Shown: positions 28,257 to 33,410 of the stretch, in pieces
Layout of the letters: the number at the start of each line of letters is the position of its first letter
Numbering within the stretch: position 1 is the stretch's first letter
Origin: Actinomycetes bacterium
Lineage (GTDB): Bacteria > Actinomycetota > Acidimicrobiia > Acidimicrobiales > RAAP-2
Reading direction: 5' to 3'
NCBI GenBank assembly: GCA_021838005.1
Contig: JAKCEK010000005.1
Span: forward strand, 1-33,410
DNA: 33,410 bases
The notes under the pieces: model-generated
Seen by the model: only the letters and a program-made list of their open reading frames with translations
Database searches by the model: none
What the model was told of the DNA's origin: nothing
Made by a program: the position numbers and the translations under genes

Positions 28257-29599
28257 GGATCGCCACCCGGCTGACCCTGCTCTTCGTCTCGGTCACGCTG
28301 GTCGTCGCGGTCGCGGTGGGGTGGCTGGCCCTCTCGGTGGCGAGCCACGCGCGCTACCAGACCCTCTACGACCAGATCAACGCCGTCGTCGACGCGGGGC
28401 TGCGCAACCCCTCGACGGCCCTCAATAACGCGCTGTACGTCAACCAGTACAACAACTTTGACCTGGCCCTCGTCGTGGTCTACCCCTCGGGCAAGACCTC
28501 GGAGGTGGCCGAGCCGTCGGTGCCGCTCCGGGTGGCCCCCACGATGGCCGACGTCGCGGCCTCGCGCGCCCAGGTGGTCGCGGCCCCCGGCCTGCCCGGC
28601 TTCGCGATCCGCTCGCTCGACATCGGCGGCGGCGACTACCTGGTGGTCGCGGGCTCGACCCGGGCCATCGCCCGCCAGACCGAGCACGAGGTGCTCGTCG
28701 TGGTCTTGGGCGCGTTCCTCATCGCGCTGGTGGCCGGGGCGCTCGCGCGCGTGGTGATGCGCCGGGACCTGCGCGCGATGGGCCGGCTGATCGACTACGC
28801 GGTGGCCGTCGCCGACGGGGCCGAGGTGGGCGAGGTTCCGCCCTCGACGGGCAGCCGGGACCTCGCGGACCTGCGCGACGCACTGGCGGTGATGGTGCGC
28901 GCGCTCGCCGAGCGCATCGAGATCGAGGCCCGCAGCGCCCGCACGATGCAGGAGTTCATCGACGACGCCTCCCACGAGCTGCGCACGCCGCTCACGGTCG
29001 TCAAGGGCTACACCGACCTCCTGGTCCAAGGGGGCCAGGGGGAGGCCCAGCGGGCCCGGGCCCTCGAGCGCATGGGCCGCGAGATCGCCCGGATGGAGTT
29101 GCTCGTGCGTGACCTCCTGCTCGTCGCCCAGCTGCGCGAAGCCCCCCACCACCCCGACGAGGAGGTCGACGTCACGGCCGTCGTGCGCGCCCGGGCCGAG
29201 GAGTTCGCCCTCGAGCACCCCGAGCGTGACGTCGAGGTCGTGGTCGACGACGGGGTCGTCGCCTCGACGCGTAGCGACTACCTCGAGCGCCTCCTCACCA
29301 ACGCCCTCACCAACGTCGAGCGCCACACCCCCGCGGACGCCCCCGTGCGCGTCGGACTCTCGGCCGCGGGCCCCCTCGCCCGGCTCGTCGTCGAAGACGG
29401 CGGCCCGGGCCTGCCCGTCTACGGCGAGCGGCCCCGGCGCTTCCAGCGCTTCGACGAGTCGCGCTCGCGCGACACCGGGGGCTCGGGGCTGGGCATGAGC
29501 ATCATGGCCGACATCGCCGAGTCGATGGGGGGGCGACTCGTGACCGCGCCGAGCGACCTCGGCGGGCTGCGGGTCGCCGTCGAGTTCCCGCGCGCCTAG
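28253..29599 (+). CDS. Sensor histidine kinase
   Basis: Membrane sensor, 448 residues. Helix 1 is near residues 7-29, an extracytoplasmic sensor domain spans about 32-145, and helix 2 is near 146-168. A HAMP-like linker precedes the H-box DASHELRTPLTVV with H241 as phospho-site. The N-box is LLTNALTNVERHTP (N350/N354), G1 is EDGGPGLP (381-388), and G2 is GGSGLGMSI (409-417). The sensor domain shows no recognised ligand motif. GTG at 28253 overlaps the regulator stop. The gene ends in a CTAG that also contains the stop of the convergent gene. Confidence 0.95.
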   Translation: MRIATRLTLLFVSVTLVVAVAVGWLALSVASHARYQTLYDQINAVVDAGLRNPSTALNNALYVNQYNNFDLALVVVYPSGKTSEVAEPSVPLRVAPTMADVAASRAQVVAAPGLPGFAIRSLDIGGGDYLVVAGSTRAIARQTEHEVLVVVLGAFLIALVAGALARVVMRRDLRAMGRLIDYAVAVADGAEVGEVPPSTGSRDLADLRDALAVMVRALAERIEIEARSARTMQEFIDDASHELRTPLTVVKGYTDLLVQGGQGEAQRARALERMGREIARMELLVRDLLLVAQLREAPHHPDEEVDVTAVVRARAEEFALEHPERDVEVVVDDGVVASTRSDYLERLLTNALTNVERHTPADAPVRVGLSAAGPLARLVVEDGGPGLPVYGERPRRFQRFDESRSRDTGGSGLGMSIMADIAESMGGRLVTAPSDLGGLRVAVEFPRA

Positions 29600-29901
29600 G
29601 CGGGCCGGGTCGCCGCGCGCACGTAGGCCTGCTGGAGCTCGGCCAGGGCACGGCGGTAGAGGTCGGCGTGCTCGCCGAGGCGCTCCCCACCGGCGCCGAC
29701 CACGGCGGCGACCGTGTCGATCACGAGCTGGGCCGCGTCGAGGCGCGGGGGCTCCTCAGCCAGGCGCAGCGCCGCCACCTGCAACAAGACGTAGAGGTGG
29801 TTGGCCAGGATCGTCTCGACCGGCGTGTCGCGCAGGTAGGCGGCCTCGTGGGCCACGGCCTCGTCCTCGGGGGTGGGGCCGGTCGCGGTCTCGTCGGTCA
29901 C
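29596..29901 (-). CDS. DUF1844-like small protein beside infC
   Basis: A 101-residue, mostly helical, soluble protein. The segment NHLYVLLQVAALRL followed by DAAQLVIDTVAAVVGAGGERL resembles the DUF1844 family, small proteins of unknown function that I recall being found next to infC in actinobacteria. The N-terminus is acidic and disordered-looking. GTG at 29901 is preceded by TACCGT and 6 bases, again a leaderless arrangement. It is divergent from infC across a 227-base gap. Confidence 0.72.
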   Translation of the reverse strand: MTDETATGPTPEDEAVAHEAAYLRDTPVETILANHLYVLLQVAALRLAEEPPRLDAAQLVIDTVAAVVGAGGERLGEHADLYRRALAELQQAYVRAATRPA

Positions 29902-29907
29902 GGCGCC

Positions 29908-29913
29908 ACGGTA
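29908..29913 (-). promoter_or_regulatory. Candidate -10 (TACCGT) for the leaderless DUF1844-like gene
   Basis: Reverse-strand TACCGT, then exactly 6 bases, then GTG at 29901. Same spacing as at mihF, def and rpe. Confidence 0.55.
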
Positions 29914-29989
29914 GCGGTCCGCACGACGCCGGTCTCAACCCGGGACGGACCCCGATCGCCCGGCCCGGCGAGTCGCCCCCGGCGTCTGC

Positions 29990-29995
29990 TAACCT
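29990..29995 (+). promoter_or_regulatory. Candidate -10 (TAACCT) of the infC operon
   Basis: TAACCT lies in the 227-base gap before infC. A start near 30002 would give a leader of about 127 bases. Confidence 0.5.
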
Positions 29996-30001
29996 GGTCC
30001 G

Positions 30002-30128
30002 ACAGTGCAGCAAGCGGGTCCGACGGGTTCGGGCCCCACCCGGCCACCGACGTGCGCCGTGGTACCGGTCCCCGAGTCCCGCAACCTGCGGCGGCGCCGA
30101 CGGCGTCGCGTCGAAGAAGGAGTGGGCT
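30002..30128 (+). promoter_or_regulatory. infC: Structured 5' leader of infC
   Basis: The octamer GGTCCGAC occurs at 29996-30003 and 30017-30024, a 21-base direct repeat. CGGGT/ACCCG can pair in the first half. A 5-bp stem CGACG (30098-30102)/CGTCG (30109-30113) with a 6-base loop ends 3 bases before the ribosome site AAGGAG (30117-30122). A regulatory role in IF3/L35/L20 control is possible. I cannot fold it reliably by eye. Confidence 0.4.
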
Positions 30129-30710
30129 ATCGCAACAACACCGGGAGACCGTCGCGTCAACGACCGCATCCGCGTGGACACCGTCCGGCTCATCGACAAC
30201 GAGGGCAATCAAAAGGGCGTGGTGTCGACCCGCGAGGCGCTGGCGTTGGCCCGCAGCCTGGACCTGGACCTCGTGGAGATCGCGCCGACGGCGCAGCCCC
30301 CGGTGGTGCGGATCATGGACTACGGCAAGTTCAAGTTCGACGAGGCCCAGCGGGCCAAGGAGTCGCGCCGCAAGTCCCAGAACGTGGGCATCAAGGAGAT
30401 GAAGTACCGGCCCAAGATCGGTGCCGGGGACTTCGAGACCAAGACGCGACTCGTCGAGAGGTTCCTCGGCGAGGGTCACAAGGTGAAGATCACGATCATG
30501 TTCCGCGGTCGCGAGTCGGCTCACCCCGAGCTCGGCAAGAGGATCCTCGACCGGATCGTCGAGCGACTGGCCGACGCGGCCCGGGTGGAGGCGGCGGCCA
30601 AGCTCGACGGGCGGAACATGACGATGGTGCTGGGTCCGGACAAGCGAACCCGGGCGAGAACGAGCGAGGACGCCACGACCGGCGCCGCGGACACGAGCGA
30701 GGAGGGCTGA
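30129..30710 (+). CDS. infC: Translation initiation factor IF-3, ATC start
   Basis: IF3 binds the 30S subunit, prevents early 50S joining and rejects non-canonical start codons. The conserved N-terminal motif RVNDRIR, the linker region after MDYGKF, and the C-terminal KITIMFRGRE domain are all present. No ATG, GTG or TTG lies in frame before that motif. The first GTG, at 30174, would cut it off. Instead ATC at 30129 has a perfect AAGGAG (30117-30122) with a 6-base spacer, giving 193 residues starting MATTPGDRR. Non-AUG starts (AUU in E. coli) are known for infC and allow IF3 to repress itself. The C-terminal tail is acidic and unconserved. Confidence 0.93.
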   Translation: MATTPGDRRVNDRIRVDTVRLIDNEGNQKGVVSTREALALARSLDLDLVEIAPTAQPPVVRIMDYGKFKFDEAQRAKESRRKSQNVGIKEMKYRPKIGAGDFETKTRLVERFLGEGHKVKITIMFRGRESAHPELGKRILDRIVERLADAARVEAAAKLDGRNMTMVLGPDKRTRARTSEDATTGAADTSEEG

Positions 30711-30711
30711 G

Positions 30712-30906
30712 ATGCCGAAGATGAAGACCGACACCGGCGCGAAGAAGCGCATCAAGATCACCGGCACCGGACGGCTGCGCCGGGGCAAGGCCTTCCGGGG
30801 CCACCTCATGGAGGGCAAGAGTTCGGTGCGCGCGCGGCGCCTCGGCCGCGAGGCCGACGTCGCGCCGGGCCAGGCCAAGCGCGTCAAGCGGATGATGGGC
30901 CTGTAG
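30712..30906 (+). CDS. rpmI: Ribosomal protein L35 (bL35)
   Basis: A 64-residue basic protein with the L35 signature [20 protein letters not shown] and later RAFRGH-like KAFRGHLM. It starts at ATG 30712, one base after the infC stop, with GAGGAGG just upstream. It is the middle gene of the classic infC-rpmI-rplT set. Confidence 0.96.
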   Translation: MPKMKTDTGAKKRIKITGTGRLRRGKAFRGHLMEGKSSVRARRLGREADVAPGQAKRVKRMMGL

Positions 30907-30934
30907 GCGTCGAGACGAGGGAAGAGAGACTGAC

Positions 30935-31294
30935 ATGGCACGAGTGAAGAGGGCCGTCAACGCCAAGAAGCACCACAAGGCCGTCCTCGAGGAGGCCAAG
31001 GGCTACTACGGCGACCGCAGCCGGACGTTCCGCGCCGCCAACCAGGCCGTCCAGCACTCCGGGGTCTACGCCTTCCGGGACCGTCGGGCGCGCAAGGGCG
31101 AGATGCGCAAGCTCTGGATCCAGCGGATCAACGCCGGGGCCCGCGCCCACGGCCTGAGTTACAGCCGCTTCATCGCCGGGCTCAACGCGGCCGGCATCGA
31201 GGTCGACCGTCGCATGCTGGCCGACCTCGCGGTCACCGACGCCGCCGCCTTCGCCAAGATCGTGGCGCTGGCCGCCGACGCCCTGGCGAAGTAG
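30935..31294 (+). CDS. rplT: Ribosomal protein L20 (bL20)
   Basis: A 119-residue RNA-binding protein of the large subunit, needed early in assembly. It begins [15 protein letters not shown] and contains [13 protein letters not shown] and [20 protein letters not shown], the family signature. ATG at 30935 follows GAGGGAAGAGAG. L20 represses its own operon in other bacteria by binding the leader. The stop TAG at 31292-31294 sits in frame directly before the methyltransferase reading frame. Confidence 0.97.
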   Translation: MARVKRAVNAKKHHKAVLEEAKGYYGDRSRTFRAANQAVQHSGVYAFRDRRARKGEMRKLWIQRINAGARAHGLSYSRFIAGLNAAGIEVDRRMLADLAVTDAAAFAKIVALAADALAK

Positions 31295-31300
31295 GCCGCG

Positions 31301-32110
31301 ATCGAGGCGCTGGGGGCCGGCCACCAGCGCGTCCGCCGGCTGCGGCGCCTCGCCGCCAAGCGGGCGCTGCGCTGGCGTGAGGGCGCGTGCGTCCTCGAGG
31401 GTCCCGACCTCGTCGAGGCGGCCCTCGCGGCCGGCGCCGAGCTCGAGGCGCTCTACGTCGACGCCGCCCGGGCGGACGACCCGCGACTCGAGGCGCTCGT
31501 GGCGCGCGCCCGAGACGCCGGCGTGCGAGCCTTCGCCCTCGCCCCCGGGGTGCTCGAGCGCGTGGCCGACGCGGTCACGCCCCAGGGGATCCTCGCCGCG
31601 GCCCGCCTGCCGGTGGCGACCCTCGAGGCGGTGCGCCCCGGCACGGTCCTGGTGCTGTGCGACCTGCGCGACCCGGGCAACGTGGGCACGCTTGTCCGCA
31701 CCGCCGACGCCACCGGCGCGGCCGCGGTGGTGCTCTGCGGCCCGGGCGTCGACCCGACCAACCCCAAGGCGCTGCGCGCGAGCGCGGGCTCGATCTTCCA
31801 CGTGCCGGTCGTGGTCGCCGAGCTCGACGACGCGCTCGCCGACCTGCGCGCCAAGGGCGCCCGGGTCCTCGCGAGCGTCGCGCGCGGCGGGGTCGACCCG
31901 TGCGCGTGCGATCTCACCGGGCCGTGCGCGCTGCTGATCGGCAACGAGGCGACCGGCCTCACCGAGGCGGACGTGGCGCGCTGTGACGGGTCGCTCACGA
32001 TCCCGATGGTCGGGCGCGCCGAGTCGCTCAACGCGGCGATGGCCGGGGCGATGCTCGCCTACGAGGCCATGGTCCAGCGCCGTCACGGGCGGGCCTCGCG
32101 CACCTTCTAG
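31301..32110 (+). CDS. TrmH/SpoU-family RNA 2'-O-methyltransferase, non-canonical start
   Basis: SAM-dependent methyltransferase with the knotted SPOUT fold, acting on rRNA or tRNA. Motifs are DLRDPGNVGTLVRTADA, LLIGNEATGLTE and IPMVGRAESLNAAMAGA. The substrate-binding N-terminal domain (HQRVRRLRRLAAKRALR, then VLEGPDLVEAAL) is clearly coding from about 31301 on. There is no ATG, GTG or TTG in this frame between the rplT stop and 31499, which would remove about 65 residues. ATC at 31301, with AGTAGG (31290-31295) 5 bases upstream, fits best; CTG at 31310 is the alternative. This gives 269 residues, a normal length. The end codon TAG starts the -10 element of pheS. Confidence 0.85.
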   Translation: MEALGAGHQRVRRLRRLAAKRALRWREGACVLEGPDLVEAALAAGAELEALYVDAARADDPRLEALVARARDAGVRAFALAPGVLERVADAVTPQGILAAARLPVATLEAVRPGTVLVLCDLRDPGNVGTLVRTADATGAAAVVLCGPGVDPTNPKALRASAGSIFHVPVVVAELDDALADLRAKGARVLASVARGGVDPCACDLTGPCALLIGNEATGLTEADVARCDGSLTIPMVGRAESLNAAMAGAMLAYEAMVQRRHGRASRTF

Positions 32111-32113
32111 CCT
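32108..32113 (+). promoter_or_regulatory. Candidate -10 (TAGCCT) built on the methyltransferase stop
   Basis: TAGCCT begins with the stop codon of the methyltransferase and ends 9 bases before the pheS ATG at 32123. It predicts a pheS mRNA with almost no leader. Confidence 0.45.
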
Positions 32114-32122
32114 GGGGGCCAC

Positions 32123-33193
32123 ATGTCCGACGACCGCCCCGACCTCGCGGCCCTGGCCGACGACCTGGTGAACCGGGTCAACGCGCTGGGGTCCCTCGAC
32201 GCCCTGCGCGAGGCCGAGGCCGGCCTCGTCGGGCGGCGCTCGCCCTTCGTCGAGGCCCAGCGCCGCCTCGGCGCCCTCGAGCCCGAGGAGCGTCGGCGCG
32301 TCGGCGCGGCCCTCCAGGAGGCCCGCCGGCGCGTGGAGGGCGCCTTCGAGGCTCGCCGCGGCGTGCTCGCCGCCGAGCAGCGCCGTCGGGCCCTCGAGGC
32401 GGATCGGCTCGACCTGGGTGACGTGGTGGACGCGACGGTGCGTCGGCCCGTCAGGGTCGGCCACGGCGGGCTCATCGCCGCGACCCAGCGCGAGCTCGAG
32501 GACGTCTTTGTCGCCATGGGCTTCACCGTCGAGGAGGGGCCCGAGGTCGAGAGCGACTGGTACAACTTCGAAGCCCTCAACATGCCTCCCGCCCACCCGG
32601 CGCGCGGGCTGTGGGACACCTTCTACGTCGATCTCGGCGCGCCCGAGACCGTGGTGCTGCGCACCCACACCAGCCCGACCCAGATCCACCTCATGGAGCG
32701 CGCCACCGCCGCGGGCACCCTGCCGATCCACTCGGTGATGCCCGGGCGCTGCTTTCGCCGCGACACCCCCGACGCGCGCCACCTGGTGGCCTTCCACCAG
32801 ATCGAGGGCCTCGTCGTCGACGAGGGGATCACCTTCGCCGACCTGGCGGGCACCATCGAGTCGTTCACCACCGCGTACTTCGGCCCGGCGATCACGTCCC
32901 GGCTGCGGCCGGGCTTCTTCCCCTTCACCGAGCCGTCGGCCGAGTTCGAGGTCACCTGCACGGTCTGTTCCGGTGGGGGCTGTCGGACCTGCTCGATGAC
33001 GGGCTGGGTCGAGCTCGGCGGATGCGGCATGGTCGACCCCGCGGTCCTGGCCGCGGTGGGGATCGATCCCGAGCGCTGCCACGGCTTCGCCTTCGGCTTC
33101 GGCATCGACCGGTGCGCCATGATGCGCTACGAGATCGCCGACCTGCGGGCCCTGACCGAGAACGACGTGCGTTTCGTGGAGCAGTTCTCGTGA
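32123..33193 (+). CDS. pheS: Phenylalanyl-tRNA synthetase alpha subunit
   Basis: Class II synthetase catalytic subunit, 356 residues. A coiled-coil N-terminal arm (about 1-100) precedes the catalytic core with motif 2 (MPGRCFRRDTPDARHLVAFHQIEG, in pieces) and motif 3 (FGFGIDRCAMM). FTEPSAEFEV is followed by four cysteines (CTVCSGGGCRTC) seen in many bacterial PheS. ATG at 32123 has a weak G-rich upstream stretch. It overlaps pheT by 4 bases. Confidence 0.96.
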   Translation: MSDDRPDLAALADDLVNRVNALGSLDALREAEAGLVGRRSPFVEAQRRLGALEPEERRRVGAALQEARRRVEGAFEARRGVLAAEQRRRALEADRLDLGDVVDATVRRPVRVGHGGLIAATQRELEDVFVAMGFTVEEGPEVESDWYNFEALNMPPAHPARGLWDTFYVDLGAPETVVLRTHTSPTQIHLMERATAAGTLPIHSVMPGRCFRRDTPDARHLVAFHQIEGLVVDEGITFADLAGTIESFTTAYFGPAITSRLRPGFFPFTEPSAEFEVTCTVCSGGGCRTCSMTGWVELGGCGMVDPAVLAAVGIDPERCHGFAFGFGIDRCAMMRYEIADLRALTENDVRFVEQFS

Positions 33194-33410
33194 GGATCTC
33201 GCTCGACTGGCTGGGGGACTTCGTCGACCTGCCCGAGTCGCCCGAGGAGCTGCGCGAGGTCCTCGACGACCTCGGCCTCGTGGTCGAGGGGATCGAGCGC
33301 GTCGGGGAGGGCCTCGAGGACGTCGTGGTGGCGCGCGTCGAGGAGATCGCGGCGATCCCCGGGGCCGACCGGATTCGTCGGGTCGTCGTCGAGGGGATCG
33401 GCAGGGTGCC
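33190..33410 (+). CDS. pheT: Phenylalanyl-tRNA synthetase beta subunit (5' part)
   Basis: The first 73 codons of PheT, running off the window. It begins VRISLDWLGDFVDLPES and reaches the N-terminal tRNA-binding (EMAP-II-like) domain, VVARVEEIAAIPGADRIRRV. The GTG at 33190 overlaps the pheS stop as GTGA. The remaining roughly 700 residues lie beyond the window end. Confidence 0.93.
   Translation, partial: MRISLDWLGDFVDLPESPEELREVLDDLGLVVEGIERVGEGLEDVVVARVEEIAAIPGADRIRRVVVEGIGRV

Noticed and set aside
30005-30724. Open frame beginning 9 bases after TAACCT and crossing infC
   Set aside because: The -10/GTG spacing looks leaderless, but the product is Arg/Pro-rich shadow sequence through infC. 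A very short leader peptide cannot be excluded, but nothing supports one.

Overview
This window is a gene-dense stretch of a very GC-rich (about 70% or more by eye) bacterial chromosome. No gap between genes exceeds about 230 bases. An actinomycetotal host is indicated by an actinobacterial-type integration host factor next to gmk, by the order mihF-gmk-rpoZ-coaBC-metK-priA-def-fmt-rpe-rib, by a PriA without helicase motifs, and by frequent GTG starts with 4-base GTGA/ATGA overlaps. The compact layout and the oxidase cluster would fit an Acidimicrobiia-like lineage. That placement is an inference, not something the sequence proves.

Layout. (1) Bases 34-7580 hold aa3-type cytochrome oxidase genes (subunits II, I, III), an unlisted 37-residue membrane protein, a histidine-depleted CtaG-like protein, a reverse-strand SCO protein with a partner of unknown function, a two-helix membrane protein and a canonical CtaG. 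(2) Bases 7651-16588 hold the complete UMP biosynthesis operon pyrR-pyrB-pyrC-carA-carB-pyrD-pyrF, with a PyrR-binding hairpin just before pyrR. (3) Bases 16621-26982 hold mihF, gmk, rpoZ, coaBC, metK, priA, def, fmt, rpe, ribD, ribBA, ribH and a mini cold-shock-domain gene. (4) Bases 26979-29599 hold a reverse-strand secreted protein divergent from a response regulator/histidine kinase pair. (5) Bases 29596-33410 hold a reverse-strand DUF1844-like gene, then infC-rpmI-rplT-rRNA methyltransferase-pheS-pheT, the last cut by the window end.

How the genes work together. Most are housekeeping: respiration and its copper/heme assembly, pyrimidine synthesis under PyrR control, nucleotide/CoA/SAM/flavin supply, formyl-methionine metabolism, and translation. 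The main interest is in expression signals. infC appears to start at ATC. The rRNA methyltransferase three genes later has no ATG/GTG/TTG at its conserved N-terminus and seems also to need a non-canonical start. At least seven genes show TANNNT only 6-9 bases before the start codon, the arrangement expected of leaderless mRNAs. In two of these the stop codon TAG of the upstream gene is itself the start of the -10 hexamer. At two convergent junctions both stops share one CTAG palindrome.

Other oddities are a subunit I lacking the usual D- and K-channel residues, a degenerate CtaG paralogue, and the absence of pyrK and ribE from their expected operon positions. I saw no tRNA, rRNA, CRISPR array, insertion sequence or convincing intrinsic terminator.
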